Shown here: one piece after another, positions 1 to 11,700 of the stretch | Position numbering within the stretch: the first letter of the stretch is position 1 | Layout: each line of letters starts with the position of its first letter | Source: Pezicula radicicola | Lineage: Eukaryota; Ascomycota; Leotiomycetes; Helotiales; Dermateaceae | NCBI GenBank assembly: GCA_003008705.1 | Contig: PDUO01000034.1 | Coordinates: 558,001-622,000, forward strand | Reading direction: 5' to 3' | DNA length: 64,000 bases | Program-made: the position numbers and the translations under genes | The notes under the pieces: model-generated | The model's input: only the letters and a program-made list of their open reading frames with translations | Told to the model about the DNA's origin: nothing | Databases searched by the model: none

Positions 1-839
1 TAAGAACGTGAGAGTGACCCTCAGCCCTCAAAACTCCGTCTTCGGGTCGGAAGTCTTTCCATCGCATACCCATTCGCCGAGCCAGGATTGCGATCACAGA
101 TACTGTTGTTTTCGCCACAGGACGAATGACATCTGGAGGTTGGAGATCCCACGATCTTTCAAGCATTACCAAGGTCGGTACCCGTCTCCATCGAAGTAAA
201 GAGTCTGGTGTAGATTCACCTGGAAGACTTGGATCGGGAAGCTCTTTTGATTCGAGAGACATACGGGTTATTTCATGCATCCAATGAAGAAAAGAGAGCC
301 AGCTGACCATATCACCATTTGCCATAATTGGAGTTGATGGAACTGAATTTGTTGAATGAAAAAGCCTCTCAATCAGCGTTCGCCTATCTGACCTAAGCAG
401 AATGTCCTTTTCAGACGATGTCTTGGTGGCAATATAGTCTGTTTGATGCGGCGTCATGGTCAATTTCCGTGACGTTTGATCACCAAGAATTAAGATGGCA
501 CCTTCTCCAGCAAAACCATCATATGTCATGGAAATTTCTGGAATGGTGTAAAGAGTTTCGAAACGGAACTGTCGCCAGCGCCAACGTAGTCGTGTTTTCT
601 GAGCCCAGTCGCCCATGACTGAGCTTTGGCAACGACGATAACCATCAGCTGTTGCGAAGTATTGTTGGAGAAGTTGACCGATAGTGGTTAGTAATGCTAC
701 CAAGGAAACCACAAGAGCCGTGATAGCTATTCTATCTGAAGCAGAGATGCCGCTGCCACTGAAATTCTGAGCATGTTAGTAGGTCACGTGGGTTGTACTG
801 GACTTGACTAACCTGAGAAGATTGAGATGTGTTGGACAT
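1..839 (-). CDS. Conserved fungal membrane-anchored protein, 3' part outside window
   Basis: The minus strand gives an open frame from ATG at 839 to the window edge. A 27-nt first exon (813-839) ends at GTTAGT; the 46-nt intron (767-812) has a CTAAC branch site and ends CAG; the second exon (766-1) stays open, so the C-terminus is missing. The visible part is about 264 residues. A Ser-rich N-terminus leads into SDRIAITALVVSLVALLTT, a hydrophobic stretch like a single membrane helix, followed by QYFATADGYRRC and a Trp/Arg-rich run (KTRLRWRWRQFRFETL). I recognise this layout as a widespread fungal family without a known reaction; some relatives are, from memory, labelled 'modin'. The family name is uncertain, the exon structure is not. 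Confidence 0.75.
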
Positions 840-2491
840 GGTATTGGATATAACGATCTAGTGAGGATAATAGAGAGGTTTGATTGCCTTTGCTAGAGGT
901 ATCGTCTTCCGAAATGGCATGGCTGAGGGACATCGTCGCTTACTGGCCGAATCGAAGCACACTAAAATATTACCTATTTTCTACAAGCAGCGAGAGGATA
1001 TATATAGAGTAGAGTAAAACGTAGGAAGGATAATAAGTTATCTACAGAATGGGTAACTTTAAATTATAAAAATTAACCTACCGTACAAAGGCTACCTTAC
1101 TATTGCAGTAGGGAGGTAGGTGACGATCTGCTAGCGTTCCGCGGGCCACTGCAGTTGAGGTCGGGTACGAAGTATCTTGAAGAGCTTGGGATTTGTTGAA
1201 TAGGCACAATATAAATGGGTAGCAACATGTGGGTGGCAATAGTGGTATTGTCTTCTGTGTGGAAGCTAGAGTGCCAGAATGGGCCGACTTCTTTGTTAAT
1301 AGTAGGACGATCACATGACTATTCCTATATTCACCGAATTCAACAGGATTTATAGAAGGAAAGAGCCTGAAACCAGCCTTAGGGGTTCAATTTGAACGAT
1401 TGTCAACCATGGCCGCCATTGCAACCACAGAAAAAGAAACGAAAAGACTTTGTTTTCTCCAGGTTTCCCATAATACCTTCTGTGACCCTATCGTTCCCAC
1501 ATCTGGTTTGTTGATTCTGTTGGTTAATAACACTCTATTGACCAATTTCCAATACAATGTCTCTCCAAGGATTTGCAAATCGTTGGGAAGGCCCCACAAG
1601 GTAACAAAATTCCCCTAGCACATGTTAGAAAACTTGAGATAACCACACGACCACACTCGTGGAATTTTGTATATGCCATCTCAACCACATTTAGACACCG
1701 ATCCGAATCAAGAACATAATGCAATATCTGACAAAATTAGCATCGTAAGGCACAGTAAACTGCACTACTTCCCCACGAATAGATCTCTAATGGCGTATGC
1801 TCGTATGATAGCGCAACGTGTTACCTCCGTAAAAGCTGGGGAAACTTCTGCTCTCAGATGGGGCTGTACCTGGGGAATTTGAAGATAATTCTACCGTTTC
1901 TAGAACTTCATCCTTGAGGTTGAGGTGCGGCATGACTTGCCTGTCCAGTCCTGAGAACCAGAGGTGACCACCCTCGCTTACATTTCATTTCTTGGTCCAG
2001 CTGCTGCTGACCCGATTGGACGACGTACATCCCAGCCACCTTTCGCATAAGAGGAGGCGTCTATGTCAACTCCTGATTAGCGGAAGATAGAGAGTCCAAT
2101 TTCTCCGTCAAGTCAAAAGACGACACACAGACGCGTAACATAAAGTGCCAACCAAAAGCTGGGGAAGAAGTTGGGGCGAGATGAAGGCTGAACCGTCCAG
2201 GGGTCCTCCGCGTTTTTAGCGACTGCCATTGGATCTTCGATCCTGGACCTGGTTGAAAGCGTGTCGATCGGGGATGTGCTGCCCACCTCGGGTGTGTAAT
2301 TGATTAATTGTCTGCACCCTTTTACATTCGTCGAGGAGATCGCGACAGGCCTGTCAATAAATGCCATTGAGTTTCCCTTGATCTGAGCTTTCTCAGTTCT
2401 CTCACTCCCATTCTTTTCCCTAGAGGCTCTGGCTCGTTTAAAAGAAAGGCACCTCATCAAACCCGGCCAGTTTGCAAGGGAAGAAGTCAAG
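840..2491. other. Intergenic region, shared divergent upstream region
   Basis: No supported gene. It lies between two divergent genes and must hold both promoters. Short open frames on both strands near 1390-1880 overlap one another, lack family motifs and splice signals, and are best read as chance. The stretch 2340-2490 just before the sugar transporter is probably its 5' leader. Confidence 0.6.
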
Positions 2492-4311
2492 ATGGTGTCG
2501 CAAACGAGACTTTACAATTGGTACGCATTCTCACCAACTCCCTCTTTTTTTTGTCTCTCTTGCTAAAATATGTGAAGGTATGCTGCCATGGTAGCAGCCG
2601 GGTGTATGGTGTTGTACGGCTATGATGCTTCTGTTTTCAATTCTGTAAATGTCAATAAGCAGTGGCTCGCTTGGTTCGATCAACCGGTATGCTTATTTGA
2701 AGCCTCTGGATGATAATTTCTTGCTAAAGCGTCAACAGAAAGGAGAGTTACTTGGTCTTGTCAACACAACGTATTCCATAGGTGCTATCGTATCTGGTTG
2801 GTTTGTTGGTGGTCCTACAGTAAGTTGAATCCATTCGATTGAATACTATGGTCAGAGTAAACTAACCATCACATAGGCCGATTACCTTGGTCGAAGATGG
2901 GCCATGGGCATTGGATGCTTCATCACCATCATCGCAACTTTCATTCAAACTTTTGCACCACAACACAAGCTCGGCGTTTTCATGTTTGGTCGTGTTTTGA
3001 TCGGTATTGGGCAGGGAATCGCGTTAAGTGAGTTCCGCCGTGCTTTGATAGCCTGTGCACATAGCTGACCTTGCATAGCTGCTGGGCCTGTTTACATTGG
3101 CGAAATAACACCTCCTGAGATTCGCGGCAAAGTTATGTCTTTCTGGCAACTCTTCTATTCCGTTGGTTCTTTCATTGCATACTGGATCAACTATGCATGC
3201 GGCAAGCATACTGTGGCTCTTGGCGACTGGGATTGGAAGATGGTTGTTATCTTCCAGATGCTAGTCCCCATCCTGATTATCTGCCAACTGCCATTCTTGC
3301 CAGAGACACCCCGATGGTACATCCAGCACGGAGATCGGGTTCAGGATGCTCGTCAATCATTGCAAAGAGTTCGGGATACTGAGCAGGAAGTCGAAGATGA
3401 ACTCTTGGCTATTCGGGAAGCTATTAGCTACGAGAGTGAGGTTATTTCTAGCTCCTACTCTGCCTTATGGAAAGATGCATCAGTTAGAAAGAGATTGTTG
3501 CTGGCCTTTGTTGTTAATGTTGGCCAGCAATTGTCAGGACAAGGTACCCTTAACAGCTACTCGTCGACTATCTACAAAAAGGTCTGGTCTTCGACTGAGA
3601 CGATTAACTTGATTAACGCCTTGAACGCTACTTTTGGTATTATTTTTACGGCAAACGCTATCTGGACGGTCGATCGATTTGGACGAAAGTTCTTGTTCAT
3701 CGGCGGTGCAATTGGCATGGGAATATGCATGCTTATCGTTCCCATAATTGGCATGAAAACACCAAATACACCCTCGGGAGGCAAAGAACAGCCCGTTGGT
3801 ATTGCCATTGTTTTCATGCTCTTCCTATTCATCTTCTTCTACAAGCCATCATGGGGTGCGACAACCTGGATTTGGACGTCTGAAATTTTCTCCATGAATG
3901 TCCGATCGCAGGCAGTCGGAATGTGTTCTCAGATGCAGAATGTGGCCCAATGCGTGTTTAACCAGTTCTTCCCAACTTTTTTCGAGAACTGCGGACTGTA
4001 AGTGTTATTCTTTTAAGGGTCTTTCCCGCATGAATGCTGACAACGCCAACAGGAAGGCTCTATTCTTCTTCATGACATGCAATATCCTTCTCGCATTCTT
4101 CGTCTGGTTCTTTATTCCCGAGACTAGAAGAATCGCACTTGAAGAGGTCGATGTACTCTTCGGTGGCGCTAACCACACTGAAAAGGGTGCTGATCTGCTC
4201 CATGTTAAGGATCCCCATCATGCTCATATCGGCGTCGACAACCAAGAGGGAGACAAGGCCGCAGCGATTATTCGTCACCAAGAACACCGGGGCGAGGAGA
4301 TTGAGTTGTAA
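2492..4311 (+). CDS. MFS sugar transporter
   Basis: Plasma-membrane hexose/sugar carrier of the fungal sugar-porter family. Six exons: 2492-2520, 2578-2686, 2739-2819, 2877-3027, 3079-3997 and 4053-4311; all introns are GT-AG and the phases join to 515 residues, the normal length. Sugar-porter signatures appear in order: YGYDASVFNSV in the first membrane helix, YLGRRW in loop 2-3, GPVYIGEITPPEIRGK, PETPRWYI after helix 6, QQLSGQG in helix 7, DRFGRK in loop 8-9 and IPETRR after helix 12. The hydrophilic tail is His- and Glu-rich. It sits upstream of the exporter and PKS on the same strand but has no feature tying it to polyketide production. The substrate cannot be read from sequence. Confidence 0.93.
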
Positions 4312-5585
4312 TGTAGTATCGTGACTATTCTGTTGAGTCTTATCATGTTCGTTCCTTGCATCCTCGTTCATTACTTCGGAAATAATCCTTCCCAATTCTT
4401 GTTGGCTAGATTGATGGGCTGAAGCGCTGCTGTATGTTACTCTCTGTTCCTTCAGCTACATTTGAAATGATACCACATCTGCCTTCTTTCGCAATTCCTG
4501 TACCCCGTTACTTGGGATGTGATGTGATATGATGTGATGTGAGGAGTTTGTGTTTGCAAATGCTTTTGGCGACGTGAGAAGTCGCAAACTGTAACCCTAC
4601 TCGACTATTACTAAGCGGGCATGTGCCAGGAAGCTACCTATGCTCAGTGGAGGTTTTCTTTTGTGTTGACGCTCTCCCTCCCTCAAACACTCAGCACCCA
4701 ACTCAACCCATTCTGCCCTTTGCCAGTCAATCTATGATGTCTTCTCCACCATATATTCACTGGCAACGGTATATATACAGAGAGCAACGTCATGCGGTGC
4801 CGGTGTGGACCAGAAGGACCAAAGCTCCAGATTCAAAGCCTTGAAAGATACCACCCACCCTACTCAAGCCTCCGATATCTGCGACCTTGATGTTCTCTTC
4901 AAAGACAATTTCCGCAATATTACTGTACAATTCAGCCATTAGCAACCACGTCGAAGCACCTTTCACCTTTCATTGCTACCACAATCTTTGAAACGGCCAC
5001 GAGCGACAGCACACGCTGAAGACGTCGCAGACGACCCCAATATGCCCTCTTTTCCTATATCGATGCGAACATGTTGGATATATATATGAAAGGGCTTTGG
5101 ATGGCGCATACATTAGAGTTGCTATAGGGAGCTTCTGTTTCACCTTGTGCTCCATGGGGTACTTGGCTCCTGGCGCTTCGATCTATTATCTCTTCCTCGT
5201 CATTGGAGGCTCCTGGTGAAGCAGTACCTTCCACCTTTGGATAACGGATTCTCAATATCTGATAGCGACAAAAGTTCATGTAGTCATGTACGCACGCTGC
5301 TATGGGATTTTGAGGGTCAAGGGGCTCGACTTGAAGTTTGTACGAACTACACTTACAACTACCAGTACAGACGAGAAAGGCAATATCCCCATTGTTGCCG
5401 CTTGTAAAAGTGTATGATTATTACCGGGCAGGAAGCAGACGGCGTTAAAAGCGTATAGTACGGTCCCTCGCTGTAAGACGGGGACGGGGCAAGGAATAAC
5501 CCCGTTGGCCCACTCACACTTCCATGTCCTATTAAACAACCAAGTCCAAATCCACCCTCTTATAATTATTGTCTCATTGTATGTA
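4312..5585. other. Intergenic region
   Basis: 3' flank of the sugar transporter and promoter of the MFS exporter. No coding region is supported. A short imperfect run of GATGT-like units lies at about 4517-4542 and a TATATATA stretch at about 5080-5087. Nothing else stands out. Confidence 0.6.
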
Positions 5586-7528
5586 ATGGCCTCCATAACT
5601 GCCAGTTCTTCTACCCATAATCAGGTTTCAAGTACAGGTCAATCAGCAGAGATCAACGTAAAGCCTGGTCTCCATGACAAGCCAAGGAAATCTGCATGCC
5701 ATGATGAAGCAGAACGTTCATCTGGAATGGCTGAGGTCGCCGAGGGTAAGGAAACAGAGATGACCGATGTGGACACAGTTCGTCCCCAAAGAGTTACGGG
5801 CAAACGTCTACACATTCTCTCGACCGCCTTCACGATTGCCACTTTTATGGTCGCCCTTGATCGAACAATCCTTGGTGAGCTTCGCTATCTTCACTTTGAA
5901 CTGTTCGACCTAGTAATTCCTGACTCTTGTTTGCGTAACAGCGACTGCCATACCGAAAATCACACGAGAATTCAATTCTTTGGATCAATTTGGTTGGTAT
6001 GGGAGCGCGTATCTTCTTGCTCAAATGTCTGTGCAGCCAACCTTTGGTAGAATCTACGTTTACTTTGAATCAAAAACAATGTACTTGGCTTCCCTTCTTA
6101 TCTTTGAGGTTGGTTCAGTAATTTGCGCTACTGCTCCCAATTCTCCGGTGCTAATTCTTGGACGATCCGTGGCTGGCGCTGGGTCTGCAGGAATGTTGAC
6201 TGGTAGTCTCGCGATATATGGACAAGTTGTTCCTCTGAGAAAGAGGCCTGCAGGCATGGCTGTCATCACGGCGATGTATGCCATTGCAGGGCTACTTGGT
6301 CCTACTCTCGGTGGGGTTTTTACGGATGCACGTCGACTTACTTGGAGATTTTGTTTCTGGATCAACCTACGTAAGTGCAACTTCGAAGATCACCACCTGT
6401 AGGATAAAGTTCTCATCATATTTTTTATAGCATTCGGTGCTCTTTGCGCTATCATAGTTCTTTACATCTTGGAGCCCAAGGCAGGACGCCTCAAAGATCT
6501 TCCATTAAAGGAGAAGCTCATTCGTTTGGATCCTTTTGGGGCCAGCCTTGTTGCATCAAGTCTAGCTTGCTTGTTTCTCGCGTTGCAATGGGGTGGAAGT
6601 CAATTGCCGTGGTCGTCTCCAAAAGTATGGGGATGCTTGATCGGATTTGGTATACTTGCAGCTTTGTTTATAACTCTGCAAGCAGTACGAAAAGAGAAGT
6701 TCGTGTTTCGCTTTGAATGCCCATTATGGCGAATTTTCCCGTGCTAATATTTCCATCAGAGCTACCATCCCTCTCAGAATTCTGCAACAACGCACCGTTG
6801 CTATCAGTTGCATCTTCTCTACTCTATACGCCATGGCACAGTTCACTCATTCGTACTTCCTACCAATTTATTTTCAAGCTATCAAAGGAACATCAGCGGC
6901 TATTTCTGGAGTGTATGTTCTGCCATTCACCATTATGAGCGCACTGTCTACGATCGCCGTCGGCTTCGGCATGACGGCTTATGGATACTATGTTCCTTTT
7001 ATGTGGATAGGCTCTCTCATCTACATTCCCGGCTGCGTCCTTTATTATCTCCTTCGGATAGATAGCGGCCCCAGTCTTTGGATAAGCTGTCAGATCCTTA
7101 CGGGCATCGGGTTTGGAATCGCTGTACAAGTATCCTTCATTGCGGTGCAGGTCGTATCTTCGCCAGAGGACATGCCTACTGCTTGCGCCTGGGAAGTCTT
7201 TTTCAAGTCTCTTGGTGGGGCTGTTGGCATCAGTATCGCTCAGGCTATATTTTCAAAGGAGCTCCTGGTACAACTCCGTCAAATACCTGGCCTTGATGCC
7301 AGTGCTGTCGTAGAAGCAGGAATTAATGATGTTTCAGCGGCGGGAGCCCTTGTGCCTCCTGCATTTCTCGGTGCCGCCAAGGAGGCGTACAATCAGGCAA
7401 TCACCAAAGTATTTATTCTACCAATCGCTGTGACAGTCGTCGCTGCCATCGTGAGCTGGGGTATGGAGCGGCGGCGCATTCTGAACGAGGATGGGGAATC
7501 CGAGCATTCATCTACGGCAGAGAGGTAG
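5586..7528 (+). CDS. MFS multidrug/secondary-metabolite exporter (14-TM type)
   Basis: Probable proton-driven efflux pump of the fungal 14-helix drug:H+ antiporter group that includes many toxin exporters. Four exons: 5586-5874, 5942-6370, 6431-6698 and 6760-7528, total 584 residues. The third donor (GTTCGT) is weak but the join restores the family frame. The start was set at 5586 (MASITASSS); an upstream in-frame extension has no support. A hydrophilic N-terminus of about 85 residues precedes LDRTIL at helix 1, then GWYGSAYLLAQMSVQPTFGRIY, LGRSVAGAGSAG and the helix 5 motif GLLGPTLGG. It lies 1.2 kb upstream of the PKS on the same strand, the usual position of a cluster exporter, so export of the polyketide is a fair inference. 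Confidence 0.92.
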
Positions 7529-8702
7529 AGAGATGGCCGGACACTCGAACGATTGAGAATTGAATTTGCGGCGTAGCAAGTATTCTTCGGCGCGGTTTTT
7601 CCACCAATTCAGAGCAACCACGGCGGTCGCATCACAGATCAGCTTAGTCAGGCACAGTGCCAAATCTTATCACGAAATTGTTCATTATTTGTTTCAATAC
7701 ATAAAATAAGCCATCAGTGGTTCAAAAGAGGCAGAAAGTTGAACGTTAATGAGCGAGATACCGCGACACAAAACTCCAACATTAAAACGTAGCAGAACCC
7801 AGTGATATCATTAGTCGCTATCTTTGTCTTACACCAAAGTCGTATAGCTACTTGTGCTGAAGCTAGTAGGGGTGCTGTGGGGTTCTGCATGCTGGAATAA
7901 GCTCAGGAGTAGCTGATAATAGTATCTTGGGCTAGTTGTCTGGTGTTGTTATGTGCCACTTTTCTTTTACCCTCATTTCTGCTATCCCCCCTAGGCAATT
8001 TCTTTACGAGCTCTGTGCTTTTCGGAACTCACACTTTAGTCTTTGCGTACTTAGTTGTTGTTCGATCTCGTGCGGCAAAGCAAGATCCCTCATCACACCG
8101 GTTTTCAGCTCTTGAAGTCTGATTCATGGATATATTCATCAGTATCACTAGCCACTGCTTTGGAACATGGATCTTGCTTACCCGAAATCATTGAACCCAT
8201 GAGATCTGTCCCGTTCCAGCAGATCTATGTCAGGGATTGAGAGTGACCTGCAGATGGGGAGCATTGGAGTGGGACAAGCTTGGCTTAATAGAGCTCGCTG
8301 GCTTGCTGTCCAGTGCTTCTCCTAGCATTTGCACTAGAAGTGTTCCATGTCACTATCGGACGTTAAGCAACTTCTTCTCAGAGGTACCTTATCTGTCAGC
8401 CTCTGCTGCGGGAGACGGGCTGTTTCAGTCTTCCACATCTTACAGATGCAATGAAGTAGTAGGAATGGTTGCGGTAAGGCAGCACTGCCAGTGCAAGTTA
8501 GCCCATCTTGAGTTGAGTGCGGCGCGTCCTTCCCGTGTAGACTTTAATTCGGTCTTATATATACTGGCTGCTCTTGTGCCATTTCCCTCATATACTTTAC
8601 GTGCACACTGTCATGCCCTCCATTATGCCACTTCGTTAGAATTATAAGTTTGATTCATACTATCAACCCATCTCCGACATTGTGTTTTCACGTTTCATAA
8701 TC
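7529..8702. other. Intergenic region with PKS promoter
   Basis: No gene supported. Open frames at 8055-8647 lack family motifs and are not continued by splicing. It includes the PKS upstream region, with a TATATATA-like stretch listed separately. Confidence 0.55.
8555..8564 (+). promoter_or_regulatory. TATA-like element upstream of PKS
   Basis: A TTATATATAC stretch lies about 140 nt before the PKS start codon. Position and composition fit a fungal core promoter, but there is no direct evidence of use. Confidence 0.3.
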
Positions 8703-11700
8703 ATGACTTGCCCTATCCCAATTGCAGTTATTGGCATGGGCTGTCGCCTACCAGGTGGTGCGAATAGCCCCGAGAAACTCTGGGATTTGCTCGCAGAAGG
8801 ACGCAGTGGCTGGGGAGAAGTACCATCAGATCGCTGGAATTGGAAGTCTTTCTATCATCCCAACCCCGAAACTAAAGAATCAGTGAATTCCAAGAGCGGA
8901 TACTTCCTAGACCAAAATGTAGCCGCATTTGATGCGCGATTTTTTGGTGTTGCGGTTTGGGAGGCTCATGCCATGGACCCTCAACAGCGGATCTTGCTCG
9001 AAACAACTTATGAAGCTCTTGAGAATGCTGGAATCCCACTTCAGAGTCTAAAAGGTTCGGACACGGCAGTCTATGTTGGGATGTACGCGAGGGATTATGA
9101 TAGAATGGGGTACAAAGACTTACCACAGATTACGAAGATTCATATTACTGGTACTGGCGAGGCTGTGGTTGCTAATAGGATATCTTATTTGTTTGATTTG
9201 AAAGGTCCTTCGCTTACCATAGACACCGGCTGTGTGAGTTTAAGCCTCTCGCTCTCTTCATTTACTAGCAGTGAATTTTCTAATCGAAAAACTAGTCTGG
9301 AAGTATGGTTGCGCTTCATCAGGCGTGTCAGAGTTTACGGACGGGTGAGACGACCATGGCGATTGTTGGTGGCACGCAGCTGCTTTTGCATCCTGATCAA
9401 AGCATTCCCATGAGCAGTATGTACCTAATCTATTTGATGCATGAACTAGCTGACTTTATTGGATAGTGGTGGGGTAAGTTGTTCCAATAAGAGAGACGTA
9501 ATAGATTTTCGGGATTATACAGTGACTGACTTATTCCACGCAGTATGGTAAATCCCAATGGCAGGTGCTTCGTCTTTGATAGCCGAGGTTCGGGTTACGC
9601 TCGTGGTGAAGGTGTTGGTACCGTGATATTGAAGCGTCTAGATGATGCTCTTAAGGCTGGAGATCCAATCCATGCCGTCATCCGCAACTCGGCTCTAAAT
9701 CAAGACGGGAAGACTGCTGGGATATCACTTCCCAACTCGGATGCTCAAGCGGCTTTGATGCGGTCCGTATACTCTTCTGCTGGCCTGGATCCGAAGGATA
9801 CGTTTTATGTTGAAGCGCATGGCACCGTGAGTACCTTTCGTACATTTCATGTGATGCTTGAGGACCTTGGCTAACGATTCATGGTAGGGAACTCAAGCTG
9901 GTAAGTGCAAAGAACCCTCATTGGTTCACATTCTATGATGTCGGTTGTGAAATTTTCTTCTGGATTTGAAACATGATACTAGTCTGTCGTTACTAATATC
10001 AAATCAACTTAGGCGATGAAGCAGAAATATCTTCAATTTCATCAGTGTTTTGTGGTGACTCTAAGCGAGATACTGATCTTTACGTTGGTTCTGTGAAATC
10101 GAACATTGGTCACTTGGAGGCATCAAGTGGTGTCGCTGGATTGATAAAGGGGATCATGATTCTTAAGAAGGGAAAGATACCACCGAACATTGACTTTGTG
10201 AAGGCCAAGGAGTCTTTAAGATTGGAGGAGCGGCAAATAAAGGTATGTTGGCCACAGCATCTTGAACTAATTTATTATGCTTTTGAAATGTTCTAATTCT
10301 TTCCCAATAGATTCCCTTAGAGCTCATTGATCTTCCGCCTTCGCGCCGAGTGTCTCTGAATAGCTTCGGGTATGGTGGCACCAATGCTCACGTTATCCTT
10401 GAGTCTGCCCCAGACCGCAAAGAATCAACGAAACACCTCGCAAATGGGCACCGGAACGGAGAGAGCAATGGGTCATCATACGAAATTACTTCCTCCACGA
10501 TCATTGACTCTCCTGTCAACGGTACTAAAAACGGAAATATTTCAGAAGAAAAAGTTACTCCTAAACTTCTCCTAGTAACTGCTGCCTCAGAAAAGTCCCT
10601 TCGTGCCAGTGTCAAAAGCCTACAGCAATGGGTCGAACGAAGCAAAACAGACGGTTATTCATTGGAAGATCTTGCTCATACGCTTGCATTCCGCCGTTCA
10701 CTATTACCATGGAGACATAGCATGGTTGCTTCAACACATGATGAACTTGCAGAATTATTAAGCGAAAAGAATCCAAGAGTCACTAAAGCAGCTGCAAATA
10801 CTCGTATAGCATTCGTCTTCACTGGACAAGGTGCACAATGGCATGCTATGGGACGAGAACTTATCCTGGGTAGCTCATCATTTCGAGAATCAATACTTGA
10901 TTCTGACGCGATTTTGAGTGACCTCGGCTGTGAATGGAGTCTTTTGGAAGAACTAATGAAGGAGGAATCTTCATCGAGAATAGGCGAGAGTGAGATTTCT
11001 CAACCTGCTACTACGGCCATCCAGGTTGCTCTCGTAGACCTACTCGCTAGCCTTAGCGTCAGGCCACAGAGTGTTTGTGGGCATAGTTCGGGTGAGATTG
11101 CTGCGGCATACTCGGCGGGAGCTCTTTCTCAGAAGGCCGCTATCCAGGCGTAAGTTGTATGTTGAGGCATCGGTTTCAACAGTGCTGACATTCTAAGTAG
11201 TGCCTATCATCGCGGTGTATGGTCTGCAAGTGCAAAGAAAATCAATAGCACCAAGGGCGCCATGCTTGCTGTTGGTATAGGCGAGAAAGAAGTTCTTCCA
11301 TATGTAAACCAAACTAAGAAGGGAATTGTTACAGTAGCTTGCGTCAACAGCCCCAGTAGTACGACAATCTCCGGCGACGATGCAGCGATTGATGAATTGA
11401 AAGATACTCTCGATGGTCTTTCTATTTTCAATCGGAAACTCAAAGTCGACTCGGCTTATCACTCACATCATATGAAGAAAGTTGCCGATCAGTACTGCCA
11501 GTCCCTGGAAGATATTGATCCGAAGACTAATCAACACGATGTCAACTTTTACTCTTCCGTCACCGGAGAGAGGAAGAACTTAGACTTCGGACCTGCTTAT
11601 TGGACACAGAATCTAGTCTCCAAAGTTCGATTTAGTGACGCACTGGAGGCTCTTACCAAGGACTTGAAGAGTTCAAAACAATCAAGTAATACTGCAAATT

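Noticed and set aside
4517..4542. GATGT-type tandem motif as a CRISPR-like or regulatory array
   Set aside because: Only a few imperfect units; simple microsatellite drift. No CRISPR array is expected or seen in this nuclear fungal DNA.
5505..5585. 27-residue N-terminal extension of the exporter (MAHSHFHVL...)
   Set aside because: Hydrophobic run before a long hydrophilic N-terminus is atypical for the family; the ATG at 5586 gives the usual start.
8055..8647. Possible small genes just upstream of the PKS
   Set aside because: No family similarity, overlapping frames, and location in the promoter region.
9261..9270. Alternative acceptor (ACTAG) for PKS intron 1
   Set aside because: It would insert residues absent from KS domains; the acceptor ending at 9295 restores TGCSGSMVALHQACQSL.
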